A DNA stretch of 64,000 bases from Bacillus horti (GCF_030813115.1 NZ_JAUSTY010000019.1:29547-93546); one strand, 5' to 3'. Positions 1-8,508 are shown, counted from the first letter of the stretch. Notes: generated by a model not told the origin, from the sequence alone. Numbers and translations are program-made.

Positions 1-950
1 TGGATGTTCCTTTTATCTACCGAACACATGATGATCCAAATCCGGAGAAGCTTCAAGCTTTCTTAGAATTTATTACGAACTTTGGTTACCTTGTACGAGG
101 TAAATCTAATACGGTTCACCCTAGAGCCCTGCAGCATCTTTTAAATCAAATTAAGGATACACCAGAGGAGTCGATTATCAGTACAGTCATGCTTCGTTCG
201 ATGAAGCAGGCAAAGTATTCGGCTGAAAATATCGGGCATTTTGGCTTAGCAGCTGATTTTTACACGCATTTCACGTCTCCTATTCGTCGTTACCCAGACT
301 TGATTGTCCACCGCTTGATTCGTAAGCTCATTATTGAAGCAGATATGAGTGAAGGTCAGCAGCAGCGCTGGAGTGAAAGGCTACCTGAAATAGCGGAGCA
401 TACCTCGAGTAGAGAGCGCTTAGCCGTCGATGCCGAACGAGAAACAGATGATCTGAAGAAAGCGGAATACATGCTGGATAAAATCGGTGAGGAATACGAG
501 GGAGTCATTAGTGGAGTAACCTCCTTTGGCTTGTTTATTGAGCTACCGAACACCATTGAAGGACTTGTTCATGTTAGCTATCTGACAGACGACTATTATC
601 ATTATCATGAGAAGCAATATGCCATGATCGGTGAACGTACAGGTAAGGTGTTCCGTCTAGGGGATAGCGTGAAGGTTAAAGTGTCGAAGGTCGATGTGGA
701 TGAGCGTTCCATTGATTTTGAAATCGCTGAGGGTATGAAACCACCTAAGGCTAGACCACATGGTGCTGGAAAGATCATTAAGCTTTCGGATGCTGGTCAA
801 GGAAAGAGTCGAGGTGGTAGTGGAAGAAATCAAAGAAACGGTAGGAATGACTCGCGTTCTAAACCTGGTGGTAAGAAGGATGGTCGCAAGAAGGAGCAGA
901 AAAATGGCTTGAGGATGAAGGCTAAAAAGGCTTCTAAAAAGAAGCGGTAA
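1..950 (+). CDS. rnr: Ribonuclease R, C-terminal part (5' end outside window)
   Basis: This is the 3' exoribonuclease of the RNase II/R family, which degrades structured RNA and, in bacteria, works with SmpB-tmRNA on trapped mRNAs. The frame is open from base 3 with no need for the internal ATG at 189, so about 315 C-terminal residues are visible and the start lies upstream. The RNB catalytic domain ends here with the family signature [14 protein letters not shown]. It is followed by an S1 RNA-binding domain ([16 protein letters not shown] onward) and a Lys/Arg/Gly-rich tail typical of RNase R and absent from RNase II. In many Bacillales smpB and ssrA follow directly, but here smpB begins 7.6 kb later. 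Identity is secure. Confidence 0.96.
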   Translation, partial: DVPFIYRTHDDPNPEKLQAFLEFITNFGYLVRGKSNTVHPRALQHLLNQIKDTPEESIISTVMLRSMKQAKYSAENIGHFGLAADFYTHFTSPIRRYPDLIVHRLIRKLIIEADMSEGQQQRWSERLPEIAEHTSSRERLAVDAERETDDLKKAEYMLDKIGEEYEGVISGVTSFGLFIELPNTIEGLVHVSYLTDDYYHYHEKQYAMIGERTGKVFRLGDSVKVKVSKVDVDERSIDFEIAEGMKPPKARPHGAGKIIKLSDAGQGKSRGGSGRNQRNGRNDSRSKPGGKKDGRKKEQKNGLRMKAKKASKKKR

Positions 951-1099
951 GGTACGATATTGACTCTAAGTCATTTTTACTTGTATGATTAAAATTGATT
1001 CAGGAAGTAGATTTAGTTTTTCTGAAAAAAAATAAGGTGACGTAAAGGGTAACCTTTATGTTGGCCCTCTGGTTAAATACGGTAAACCCGTTGCGCAGT

Positions 1100-1130
1100 G
1101 CCTCCTTTTATGGGAGGCTTTTTATTTTTT
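1100..1130 (+). terminator. Rho-independent terminator after rnr
   Basis: Stem GCCTCC (1100-1105) pairs with GGAGGC (1113-1118), followed by a T-rich tract. It lies 150 bases after the rnr stop. It would end the rnr transcript, so smpB is not read from the rnr promoter. Confidence 0.8.
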
Positions 1131-1218
1131 GATTAAAATTTATACGTAAAGAAGGGTAGAAGGATACAGGAAGATTCACAGTTCCATGTTGCCTCTGTTC
1201 GGAAAAGCTATATAGGCT

Positions 1219-1482
1219 ATGCCACTGCGTATGCCGTTTATAGTGGAGCCTGTAGCTCAAATTCTTGATAAGCAAGTGTTTGGACCGTTAGGTTTTAGGG
1301 AAAGTGGTTGGTATCCTAGAGAAAGTTCAAAGCTTGTAGATGTGTTTAATAGCTTTGGATCACCTGAAGGGTTCGATTATTTAGCGGACATCAGAAGTTT
1401 TGGTAATATCAGTATGCAATGCTTTATCACAATAAACTACTTATGGCAACTTTTACCTCTATATTACGTCTATAATTATTAG
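1219..1482 (+). pseudogene. Possible remnant of a serine hydrolase (beta-lactamase-like)
   Basis: An open frame of 87 codons whose first two thirds resemble the middle of class C beta-lactamase-like serine hydrolases. The stretch ILDKQVFGPLGFRESGWYP matches the usual pattern of a helix ending in 'I/V-F-x-P-L-G-M-x-x-T-x-W/Y'. Neither the SxxK nucleophile motif nor the C-terminal KTG-like box is present, there is no clear ribosome binding site, and the last 20 residues look like non-coding translation. I read it as a decayed fragment rather than a working gene. It sits in the stretch that separates rnr from smpB. The family assignment is tentative. Confidence 0.3.
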
Positions 1483-1515
1483 GGTTACCAAATTTAACAA
1501 CCTGGAGGCATATTT

Positions 1516-2361
1516 ATGATTAAAAAATTGTCATTAAGCTTATTGGCATCAGTCCTACTAATAGCTTTAAATTTCTCTGCTTCAAGCTTTGCCATGGAAA
1601 GGAATTCAGTCGTTATCGATAACGGTCAATTGAAGAACAATCGTGTACTGATTCCTCTGAGAGCCGTTTCTCAAAACCTTGGAGCTGCAGTTGAATGGAA
1701 CCAAGAAAATAAAACGATTAAGATTACTAAGGCTGAAACAGAATTTGTGCTGGCCGTAAATTTCAACCGAGCTAGGATTATTCATCCAGAGGAGCCATGG
1801 CTGTTTGACGTTGTTGATTTCGATGCTCCAGCAGAGCTAATTAATCATACGACCTATGTTCCTCTTAGGTTCGTAAGCGAAACTTTGGGTGCGCGAGTGA
1901 GCTGGGATCAACAGACTAAGCAGGCGACAGTTGCTTTGGATGGAAAACAAATTGTTGTAAATGTTGAGGAGCCCATCAAACCGACCGCGAGAGTAACAGA
2001 TGCGCGTCTCAAGCAACTATCTGATAAGTTAAATGAAGCGAATGATGTGTCGTCTATTAATCAAGTAAGGCAATACTTCAAACCGCATTTTACAGATCGT
2101 TTCATTAATCAGATTATACAAGGGGGATCTGACACAGCAGGTTACCCATACAAAGTTGAGACATCTCCTAACTACGTAAGTAGTACGACGGCAACATTTT
2201 GGCAATCGTTCGTTCCAGGAAACGTTTTGACTGGTGAATATCATTACGTCTCTGATAGGCAAGTAAATCTTGTTTATACGGGTGGAGTTTGGAAGGTAGA
2301 TCGCGTAAATTATCAGCTTAGGCAGATTCGAAATATGGGTCTTGATTATCCTTGGGAATAA
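1516..2361 (+). CDS. Secreted protein with copper amine oxidase N-terminal (stalk) domain
   Basis: A 281-residue exported protein. Residues 1-26 form a signal peptide (MIKKLSLSLLASVLLIAL, then SSFA). Residues about 30-145 hold two copies of the 'VPLRxVSExLGAxVxWDxxxKxxxI' pattern (IPLRAVSQNLGAAVEWNQ and VPLRFVSETLGARVSWDQ) that define the copper amine oxidase N-terminal domain. This is a wall or stalk module, not an oxidase. The remaining 130 residues, predicted alpha/beta and NTF2-like at the end (VYTGGVWKVDRV), are not recognised. A GGAGG site at 1503-1507 precedes the ATG. It is monocistronic, with a strong terminator 30 bases after the stop. Its role is unknown, probably at the cell envelope. 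Confidence 0.85.
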   Translation: MIKKLSLSLLASVLLIALNFSASSFAMERNSVVIDNGQLKNNRVLIPLRAVSQNLGAAVEWNQENKTIKITKAETEFVLAVNFNRARIIHPEEPWLFDVVDFDAPAELINHTTYVPLRFVSETLGARVSWDQQTKQATVALDGKQIVVNVEEPIKPTARVTDARLKQLSDKLNEANDVSSINQVRQYFKPHFTDRFINQIIQGGSDTAGYPYKVETSPNYVSSTTATFWQSFVPGNVLTGEYHYVSDRQVNLVYTGGVWKVDRVNYQLRQIRNMGLDYPWE

Positions 2362-2392
2362 GCTTTACTTTTATTGTGAAATAACTAATGTT

Positions 2393-2430
2393 AAAAAACA
2401 TATAGCTCAACTAGAGCTATATGTTTTTTT
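2393..2430 (+). terminator. Rho-independent terminator
   Basis: A perfect 12-bp stem AACATATAGCTC (2397-2408) / GAGCTATATGTT (2414-2425), flanked by A and T runs so it can work in both directions. It ends the stalk-domain gene and may also serve the opposing XRE gene. Confidence 0.9.
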
Positions 2431-2568
2431 AGCAAACTTAAAATAAACAGGCCGATCTCAAGTAGCAGCTATGCCCATTATCTTACTATTTTGAAGGAGG
2501 ATTGACCCTTTGATTTTTCCTACTTCTGTATCGTTGTTTGATAAAGCTGCAACCACAATCACCCCATA

Positions 2569-3495
2569 CTAATCCCTACTGCTTTTCCAAGCTGTATAAG
2601 CGGTTGTTACTACGGCGGCAGCCGGAAACACTAACCACCCTGGATGCCAAGCGTTCCAAATAAAACCGATGGCTAGAAAAATAACAGCTGCTAATGGCCA
2701 AATGACCGCATGAATCCAACCATGTTTGCTCGATTTCTCATATTCTTCATTTTCCTTAACATATTCTTCATTGTTGGTAATTAATCTTTCTCCCTCCATT
2801 GCCGATCCTGAAATAATGAACAAGTACACAGCAACGGCCCATATAACAGGCATCACAGCTAAAAGGGGATCTATGTTTGAGCGGTCTGTATCGTTAGTCA
2901 GGAAAGGAATACCAAAACTTAATATTATGATGACAATTCCGGTGACAATCAATATTCCATACCTTTTGCGATTATCCATGCTTTTCTGCCTAAACTCTTG
3001 AATAAAGAAATCGTCAAACACTAATGGCTGCGTTTCAAGCTCCTTGTACTGTTTTACGCTGAGGCCTTGCCACACTAAGATAGCAACTCCAACAGCAGCG
3101 ATCATCATAAATAATACGTAGCCAAACGCTTCTTGAAAATACATAGGTAATAAGATTGATGCGATAAGAATAGCCACTCCTATTGCGATCCTTTTTGCAC
3201 CCTGCTTTTTATTTAAAAGATAAGCCTCCACCACTTCTTGACTGGCATAGTAGCCTTCGTCAGTCGTTCTGGATTCCCCGAGTGCTTGGTCTTCATCCTT
3301 CAATAGGTAATCTAGTGAAACCTGGAATAGCCGACTCATTTTCACGATTTTCTCTGTTTCGGGAAACCCTTGACCATTCTCCCATTTACTTACCGCTTGT
3401 CTTGAGACCTGAAGCTTCTCGGCAAACTCCTCTTGGGACCATCCTTTTTGTGCCCTCAGTTTTTTTAGTTTTTGATAAAATTCCATTTTCTTCAC
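2569..3495 (-). CDS. XRE-family HTH regulator with C-terminal membrane domain
   Basis: Residues about 5-65 are an XRE/Cro-type helix-turn-helix (LKKLRAQKGWSQEEFAEKLQ, SRQAVSKWENGQGFPE). The rest carries about six hydrophobic segments (two near 105-150, two near 185-240, two near 265-300), so this is a membrane-anchored DNA-binding protein. Such proteins occur widely in Bacillales; ligands are mostly unknown. The frame opens with GTG at 3495, but an ATG three codons later (3486) sits at better distance from the GAGG box, so the true start may be MEFYQK. It stands alone between two intergenic regions. Three GTTGCAA motifs lie upstream and may be its own operators. Its targets are not evident. 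Confidence 0.85.
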   Translation of the reverse strand: MKKMEFYQKLKKLRAQKGWSQEEFAEKLQVSRQAVSKWENGQGFPETEKIVKMSRLFQVSLDYLLKDEDQALGESRTTDEGYYASQEVVEAYLLNKKQGAKRIAIGVAILIASILLPMYFQEAFGYVLFMMIAAVGVAILVWQGLSVKQYKELETQPLVFDDFFIQEFRQKSMDNRKRYGILIVTGIVIIILSFGIPFLTNDTDRSNIDPLLAVMPVIWAVAVYLFIISGSAMEGERLITNNEEYVKENEEYEKSSKHGWIHAVIWPLAAVIFLAIGFIWNAWHPGWLVFPAAAVVTTAYTAWKSSRD

Positions 3496-3541
3496 CTCAC
3501 TCCTATCGTAAACCGACAGCCGTAATACTACTACCTACCAG

Positions 3542-3615
3542 GGGTTGCAACCCTGCCATTTTACAGTTGCAATTCTCGTTTTTTTGCGTAGCATCGCGGT
3601 TTTCCTCGTTGCAAC
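3542..3615. promoter_or_regulatory. Three GTTGCAA motifs upstream of the XRE gene
   Basis: GTTGCAA occurs at 3544 (inside the perfect palindrome GGGTTGCAACCC, 3542-3553), 3566 and 3608 (as GTTGCAAC). Start-to-start spacings are 22 and 42 bases, close to two and four helical turns. The position upstream of the XRE start suggests an autoregulatory operator. This is inference from sequence only. Confidence 0.35.
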
Positions 3616-3820
3616 ACACCGCTAAGTAAGTTTCGCACTTGAAATAGCTATTTTAGTAACCAGCCCATGATCACCTTACGTTCACACTTATATTTTATCA
3701 TATCAAGCGAGAAGACCCTCCTCCTCAAAAGTAGAACTTTAGGAGGGAGATGAAAGTAAATGAAACTGTTGTTTTTGAATATCTTTTAGCACAAGAATAG
3801 CTGGAAGAAGGTAGTAATCG

Positions 3821-3829
3821 TGATATAAT
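3821..3829 (+). promoter_or_regulatory. Extended -10 promoter of the small hydrophobic peptide gene
   Basis: TGATATAAT gives a perfect -10 (TATAAT, 3824-3829) with the TGn extension. No good -35 is present, as is usual for extended -10 promoters. Transcription would start near 3836. Confidence 0.6.
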
Positions 3830-3865
3830 TAAGGTGTGGACAGATGAGCGGTGGATGTTTTTGGG

Positions 3866-3899
3866 CCACGGCGTGACTCTCCTTGTAAGGGAGGTGATG
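3866..3899 (+). promoter_or_regulatory. Structured 5' leader hiding the ribosome binding site
   Basis: CCACGGCGTG (3866-3875) is the exact reverse complement of CACGCCGTGG at 4080-4089 near the 3' end of the same transcript. Next to it CTCCTT (3879-3884) can pair with AAGGGAG (3888-3893), covering the Shine-Dalgarno sequence. GGAGGTG (3890-3896) is also complementary to CACCTCC at 4028-4034. Long-range 5'-3' pairing plus a masked ribosome binding site is the pattern of type I toxin mRNAs. Confidence 0.5.
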
Positions 3900-3902
3900 C
3901 CG

Positions 3903-4037
3903 ATGGCCGTACTTGTGGCGTTGCTGGACGTACTCCGGTGGTTAGCAGCCGTACTAAGCCTTGTGCTTGGTTTTCGGAAGCTTTATCGTTGGTTGAAGCG
4001 TAAGTTTCGTAGAAACAAGCAAAAACCCACCTCCTAG
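3903..4037 (+). CDS. Small hydrophobic basic peptide, candidate type I toxin
   Basis: The ATG at 3903 lies 8 bases after GGAGG and gives a 44-residue peptide. The frame is open further upstream, but those codons lack a ribosome binding site. Residues 2-24 are one hydrophobic segment (VLVALLDVLRWLAAVLSLVL). Residues 25-44 are strongly basic (RKLYRWLKRKFRRNKQK). This architecture, one membrane helix with a charged tail, is that of membrane-acting type I toxins such as TxpA/BsrG of Bacillus, though I see no clear sequence match to a named family. The mRNA layout supports the idea: masked ribosome binding site, internal anti-Shine-Dalgarno, 5'-3' complementarity, and a 13-bp terminator-type hairpin overlapping the stop that could also end an antisense RNA. 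It could instead be a small membrane protein of other use. Confidence 0.55.
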   Translation: MAVLVALLDVLRWLAAVLSLVLGFRKLYRWLKRKFRRNKQKPTS

Positions 4038-4065
4038 GTTGGACGCCTTAACGGTGGGTTTTTGC
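4019..4065. terminator. 13-bp perfect hairpin overlapping the peptide stop codon
   Basis: GCAAAAACCCACC (4019-4031) pairs perfectly with GGTGGGTTTTTGC (4053-4065). It could act as a terminator on either strand. On the minus strand it would end an antisense RNA entering from about 4100; on the plus strand the left arm contains part of the anti-Shine-Dalgarno sequence. Confidence 0.7.
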
Positions 4066-4112
4066 ATTTGAATACAATGCACGCCGTGGTGTTCCACAGC
4101 CTTTGTGTCCTA

Positions 4113-4148
4113 GAGTCTTTGCTGTTAGAGCAGCAGAGGCTCTTTTTT
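4113..4148 (+). terminator. Rho-independent terminator of the peptide transcript
   Basis: GAGTCTTTGCTG (4113-4124) pairs with CAGCAGAGGCTC (4131-4142) with two G-U pairs, followed by six T. A transcript from about 3836 would end here at roughly 310 nt and include both arms of the long-range pairing. Confidence 0.75.
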
Positions 4149-4507
4149 AGTATATGGTTAAAGCTTATGTCTTAATACTGTTTACTACTAAACAACATTT
4201 ATACTTCTATGGTCATTATAATACTTCAATTGCTGAAATGTCAAAAGTCGTGAAGAGGAACGTGCATTTTTTTAATGGTAAAATAGGGAATACACTTTCT
4301 GGTTCAATCATTCGTCGACTCTCCTCCATTCAGTAGCTTAAGGACCTTTAATCTAGTTATAGTTGAAGTTGTGATATAGTAAATGTATTGATTAAATAGT
4401 ATAACGAATAAGGGGAAAATTATAAATAGTATAGCTAGTCATGATATTCATAAAATAAGTAATCTTATTTTACCAAGTGAGTGAAAAGCGACGGAAGGAT
4501 ACATAAC
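4149..4507. other. Intergenic stretch with no supported gene
   Basis: AT-rich sequence of about 360 bases. An open frame of 60 codons (4154-4336) lacks a ribosome binding site and has no recognisable domain. I see no clear RNA element. The promoter of the GNAT gene is presumably near 4370-4400 (GTGATATAGTAAA), which is weak. Confidence 0.4.
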
Positions 4508-5326
4508 ATGATTTATGAACTAAAGAAGGACGAGCTTTATAAATGTATAGATTTGATAGATGAGAAAACTCCTGAGCCACTTGCTGTAGCATTAGGGAAT
4601 AGCCCAGGGAGAATATTTGTCGATCATAGGGAAAAACCTACAACGGGTCTGGTGTGGCATAAATCTTTGGATATTGGATTTCATTTTATTGGTGACAGCT
4701 TCAACACTAACTTCAATAAATGGATTGATTCATATATAGAAAATACTATTCAGCCGGAAGCTAAAAAACTAGGAATGGATTGGTTCGAAGCCAGCGGGGT
4801 ACATCAAGATTGGGATCTTACGATAAAGAATATTTTTGAACACAGAAATTTAGAAGTTCAAGAACAACACGTGTATCTTTTAAATAATAAAAGTGATATA
4901 AAATCTCAAGTTGATGTTCTACCTTCTGATTACGAATTGATTAAGATATCAAAGCCTTTGTTAATCTCTAAAAAGGTGAACTTATCTTTCTTAAGTGAGA
5001 AGATTTTAAGCTTTTGGGATAGTGTGGATTCCTTTCTAAAGAAGGGAGTAGGTTACGGGATTATTCATCACAACAAAATAGTGAGTGTTTGTCTATCAGG
5101 GTTTGTAACAAATCAATATTCTGCTACTGATGTAGAAACAATTGAGGGGTACACAGGGAAGAAGCTAGCACAAATAGTAGCGGAAGCCTATGCACGAGAA
5201 TGTTTTACAAGAGACTTAATCCCTTATTGGGATTGTATGAAGGAGAATCTCCCTTCACATGCAGTAGCGAAAAAAGTAGGTTTTACAAAGTACAGAACGT
5301 ATTACGTGCATTATTTTCAGTTTTAA
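4508..5326 (+). CDS. GNAT-family acetyltransferase (GNAT_acetyltran type)
   Basis: A 272-residue protein that fits the Firmicute GNAT_acetyltran family, with an N-terminal family-specific half (DELYKCID, ALGNSPGRIFVD) and a C-terminal GNAT fold. The fold carries GYTGKKLAQIVAEAYARECF, the acetyl-CoA-binding loop and helix, then PYWDCMKENLPSHAVAKKVGF, the usual 'N-x-x-S-x-x-x-A-x-x-x-G-F' end. The ATG at 4508 is preferred over the GTG at 4481, because GGAAGG at 4492-4497 is 10 bases upstream of it. The substrate is unknown. It precedes an ornithine-cyclodeaminase-like gene by 45 bases, so the two may be co-transcribed. Confidence 0.85.
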   Translation: MIYELKKDELYKCIDLIDEKTPEPLAVALGNSPGRIFVDHREKPTTGLVWHKSLDIGFHFIGDSFNTNFNKWIDSYIENTIQPEAKKLGMDWFEASGVHQDWDLTIKNIFEHRNLEVQEQHVYLLNNKSDIKSQVDVLPSDYELIKISKPLLISKKVNLSFLSEKILSFWDSVDSFLKKGVGYGIIHHNKIVSVCLSGFVTNQYSATDVETIEGYTGKKLAQIVAEAYARECFTRDLIPYWDCMKENLPSHAVAKKVGFTKYRTYYVHYFQF

Positions 5327-5371
5327 TGTAGTAAATAGATGTAAAGAAGTTGGGGCTGGAGGAAGAAATAG

Positions 5372-6337
5372 ATGACTTTACTATTATCAAAAGCAGATAC
5401 AATAACCTATTTAGATCAAATTGAATTATTATTACTATTAGAAAAAGGGTTTGTACAACAAAGTATAAATAATAATCAGCTTAAAAATGAGAAATATAGG
5501 TACGCTTTAGATAAAGATAATACAGTCATTGTCCTTTTTCCTGGCTTGCACAATGATATTCCAGCTTATACTGTCAAGGTTCATTCGAAGACGCCTAAGT
5601 CTACCCCAGCAATAACAGGAATAATTCATTTACATGATATTAACACTGGCGAATTATTGGCTATAATGGACTCCACTTATATCACTGCCATTAGAACGGG
5701 ATTGTCTGGAGCGTTAGGTACTCATTTGGTTGCCGATCCTATTTTTAAAAAAGTGACCATAATTGGAGCAGGTGTTCAGGGCTATGCTCAGTTAAGAGCA
5801 TTATCATCGTTAAGAAAGATTGAAAAAGTGGATGTACTGGATATGGATATTAATAAAGCTAATCAATACGCTTCAAAGTTGAGTGATGAGCTTCATATAC
5901 AGATGAACGTCGTTAATACACTGAAAGATGCGCTGAGAGATACCGAGATTATTATTACATCAACATGGGAAAAAGAGCCTTTTATTTATAGAGATATGAT
6001 AAAAAGAGGAACTCATATCACTACATTAGGGAGCGATGAGCTAGGAAAATCAGAGGTCTCAGAGGATTTAATAAAATCTTCTCTGTTTATATGTGATAAC
6101 AAGAATTTGGCATTACGGATGGGTGTACTGGGGAGCTTAAGCTTAAATGAAAGTCATGTATATGCAGAACTTGGAGACGTGATGATTAATCCCTTAAATC
6201 ATAGAACTAGAGAGAATTATTATTGCACCGTTTTTAGCTCTGTAGGTATGGCCTTTCAGGATCTAGCAGCTGCATGGATAGTATATAAAAATGCAAAGAA
6301 AGCTCTTGGTGGACAGAATTTTAATTTTCAAGAATAA
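5372..6337 (+). CDS. Ornithine cyclodeaminase / mu-crystallin family protein
   Basis: A 321-residue NAD(P)-dependent enzyme of the OCD/mu-crystallin family, whose members include ornithine cyclodeaminase, alanine dehydrogenase and imine reductases. Visible motifs are the substrate-side segment TGELLAIMDSTYITAIRTG (around residues 90-110), the dinucleotide-binding loop GAGVQGYAQ (around 132-140), and the later ITTLGSDELGKSEV segment typical of the family. GGAGG lies 9 bases before the ATG. It follows the GNAT gene closely and ends in a strong terminator, so the pair may form a small operon for an amino acid derivative. Substrate cannot be told from sequence. Confidence 0.88.
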   Translation: MTLLLSKADTITYLDQIELLLLLEKGFVQQSINNNQLKNEKYRYALDKDNTVIVLFPGLHNDIPAYTVKVHSKTPKSTPAITGIIHLHDINTGELLAIMDSTYITAIRTGLSGALGTHLVADPIFKKVTIIGAGVQGYAQLRALSSLRKIEKVDVLDMDINKANQYASKLSDELHIQMNVVNTLKDALRDTEIIITSTWEKEPFIYRDMIKRGTHITTLGSDELGKSEVSEDLIKSSLFICDNKNLALRMGVLGSLSLNESHVYAELGDVMINPLNHRTRENYYCTVFSSVGMAFQDLAAAWIVYKNAKKALGGQNFNFQE

Positions 6338-6373
6338 AAAAGCGTAGTCCAAAGATATAGACTACGCTTTTTT
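6336..6373. terminator. Bidirectional terminator between convergent genes
   Basis: AAAAAAGCGTAGTC (6336-6349) pairs perfectly with GACTACGCTTTTTT (6360-6373). It separates the OCD-like gene from the convergent peptidase gene. Confidence 0.92.
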
Positions 6374-6439
6374 GTTTAGGATTAGTGGTTGAAAAATTAA
6401 CCATTGAAATTAATGGTGGACAAAAAAGTTTATAGAAAT

Positions 6440-8410
6440 CTAAGCCTCTCCCAAGTGAGTAGCTAAGAACTCCTCCAAAGCATGATAGAAATCAAAGACA
6501 TTTTCTTGTTTGCGGAATCCGTGCCCTTCATCTTCCTTGAGCATATAAGGGACTTCGATTCCCCTTTCCTGCAAAGCTTCAACAATTTGATCAGATTCCT
6601 CCTGCTTCACACGAGGGTCGTTAGCTCCTTGTACAATAAACAAAGGCGTTTTAATTTGCTCCACATGGAAAAGAGGGGAGATTTCCTCTAGTAACTTCTT
6701 GTCTTTTACCGGATGTCCTACTCGCTCATGAAACATCGTACGTCCAGATTCCCAATAAGGAGGCAACGATTTTAACAGAGTGAAAAGGTTAGATGGTCCT
6801 ACATAACTAATACCAGCTGCATATAAATCAGGAGTAAATGTGACACCTGCTAATGTGGCATATCCGCCATAGGAAGCCCCGTAGATAGCGATTCTGCCAG
6901 GATCGGCGATTCCTTTTTCAATCAACCATTCCACGCCATCTGTAATATCATCCTGCATCGCTTTGCCCCATTCTTTATTACCAGCATCCAAAAACTCACG
7001 CCCATAACCCGTTGATCCTCTAAAGTTCATTTGTAGAACAGCATAGCCCCGATTGGCTAAGAACTGAACTTCAGGATTATAGCCCCAAGTATCTCTAGCC
7101 CATGGACCACCATGAGGGTGAATGACAACAGGTAGATTTCTGGCAGCTACACCTTTTGGTAAAGTGAGATAGCCGTTAATTTTTAGCCCATCCCTTGCTT
7201 TATACTGAATCGCTTGCATATCTGCCAAGTCGTCTTCATTTAACCAACCGCTTAACTTAGCGAGGAGCTTGAGCTCTTTTGTGTTCGCATCATATTTGTA
7301 ATAGGCTCCTTGAGACTTATCGTTGCTAGCGAAAACGACTGCATTTTTTTCTTCGTCTCCGATGTGTACGAGCTTCACCCTATACTGAGGTAAAAGCTTC
7401 TCCACTTTTCTTTGTAGCTTTTTCGTATGACGATCAAAGAACTCATAATGAACCTCATTGGTTACATAGGAGGCAGCTAGGAGCTTTTTGCGCTGATCTG
7501 ATGAGATAACACCACTTACGTCCACTGTATCATGCTCAAAAATGGTATCCGTGATATCCCCCGTTCCCAAGTCCATTTTAACAAGTGCTGTTTTATCCCG
7601 CTCAAGATTGGAGAGGGCATAGATAGCATTTGGATCGTCATAGGCAAAAAGTAGGGGATGTAACGTATCGTCATGCTGAAATGTACGAATGATCTTAAAA
7701 TCCTCTTCCTCCGTGCTCCTATACAGAAGCATAGATTTTTCTCCCTCAGTACCTACGGCCACACGTACCTGTCCTTCATGATCCGTAAGCCAATCTGTTA
7801 TGTAGCCAGGGTTTTCGGCGATAAGAGTTAAGTCAGCCGTATGAATATTTAAGCGATACACATCAAATACACGAGGGTCGCGTTGATTCATTTGAATGAG
7901 GATTTCATCAGTATTTCCCTTGAGCAAATCTAAAGGATACGCTTTAATTCCTTCATTAGGTGTCAGTTCCTTAGGGTCAGTCCCATCAGCGTTAACCGCA
8001 AAGAGCCTATAATTCTCGTCTCCCCCTGTATCGAACATATATAGTAATCTGTTGTTTGTAATCCAGCCAAACCCTAGCACATCCTGCTCAGTTTCGTTGG
8101 TGATTCTTACAGCTTCCTCTGAATCATTGAGCTGAACATGAACGTTCATACGGTTATTCCAAGGCTGGAGGTAAGCTAAATGCTCTCCGTTTGGGGAAAC
8201 GTTAAAGCTTGCTTTATCTGGTTTGCGGAAGAAATCCTCTAAGGGAATGAGCTTAGAATGGGACTGCGTGATAGCCTGTACTGGTGACTGCTTTAAAGCA
8301 CTTGCTTCTCCAATGTTATGTGAAAATATGGGCTGTGAAGAAAAAACTCCTGCGAGTAATCCTATAGCTAGAAAAGAGGCAATAATACGCTGCCACATCC
8401 ATTGAAACAT
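6440..8410 (-). CDS. Secreted S9-family serine peptidase (prolyl oligopeptidase type)
   Basis: A 656-residue exported peptidase. Residues 1-28 form a signal peptide; residues about 45-380 are a beta-propeller of the S9 type; the C-terminal 260 residues are the alpha/beta hydrolase. The catalytic triad is readable: Ser513 in GASYGG, Asp598 in GANDPR, His630 in EGHGF. The oxyanion side HPHGGPWARD and GSTGYGREFLDAG are typical of acylaminoacyl-peptidase/dipeptidyl-peptidase-like S9C members. AGGAG is 8 bases before the ATG. Such enzymes cut short peptides and serve nutrition or peptide recycling; the exact specificity is not evident. It is monocistronic, divergent from smpB. Confidence 0.93.
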   Translation of the reverse strand: MFQWMWQRIIASFLAIGLLAGVFSSQPIFSHNIGEASALKQSPVQAITQSHSKLIPLEDFFRKPDKASFNVSPNGEHLAYLQPWNNRMNVHVQLNDSEEAVRITNETEQDVLGFGWITNNRLLYMFDTGGDENYRLFAVNADGTDPKELTPNEGIKAYPLDLLKGNTDEILIQMNQRDPRVFDVYRLNIHTADLTLIAENPGYITDWLTDHEGQVRVAVGTEGEKSMLLYRSTEEEDFKIIRTFQHDDTLHPLLFAYDDPNAIYALSNLERDKTALVKMDLGTGDITDTIFEHDTVDVSGVISSDQRKKLLAASYVTNEVHYEFFDRHTKKLQRKVEKLLPQYRVKLVHIGDEEKNAVVFASNDKSQGAYYKYDANTKELKLLAKLSGWLNEDDLADMQAIQYKARDGLKINGYLTLPKGVAARNLPVVIHPHGGPWARDTWGYNPEVQFLANRGYAVLQMNFRGSTGYGREFLDAGNKEWGKAMQDDITDGVEWLIEKGIADPGRIAIYGASYGGYATLAGVTFTPDLYAAGISYVGPSNLFTLLKSLPPYWESGRTMFHERVGHPVKDKKLLEEISPLFHVEQIKTPLFIVQGANDPRVKQEESDQIVEALQERGIEVPYMLKEDEGHGFRKQENVFDFYHALEEFLATHLGEA

Positions 8411-8478
8411 TAAATCAACTCCTGTTGGTAAAATGTAATCTTTTTAGTTTCACCAAAATATAGCTAAACATGCATACA

Positions 8479-8508
8479 TTGAAGAAGGGATACTATTTCT
8501 GCTATAAT
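8479..8508 (+). promoter_or_regulatory. Sigma-A promoter of smpB
   Basis: TTGAAG (8479-8484), an 18-base spacer and TATAAT (8503-8508) lie 42 bases before the smpB start. This gives smpB its own promoter, in line with its separation from rnr. Confidence 0.75.

Noticed and set aside
1030..1095. Possible riboswitch-like stretch with GGGTAACC and GGTTAAATACGG
   Set aside because: No match to a riboswitch consensus I know; it follows rnr and is closed by its terminator.
3183..3629. 148-codon plus-strand ORF opposite the XRE gene
   Set aside because: It is the antisense shadow of a clear HTH gene and carries no recognisable protein features.
4154..4336. 60-codon plus-strand ORF after the candidate toxin locus
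   Set aside because: No ribosome binding site, no domain, composition like AT-rich non-coding DNA.
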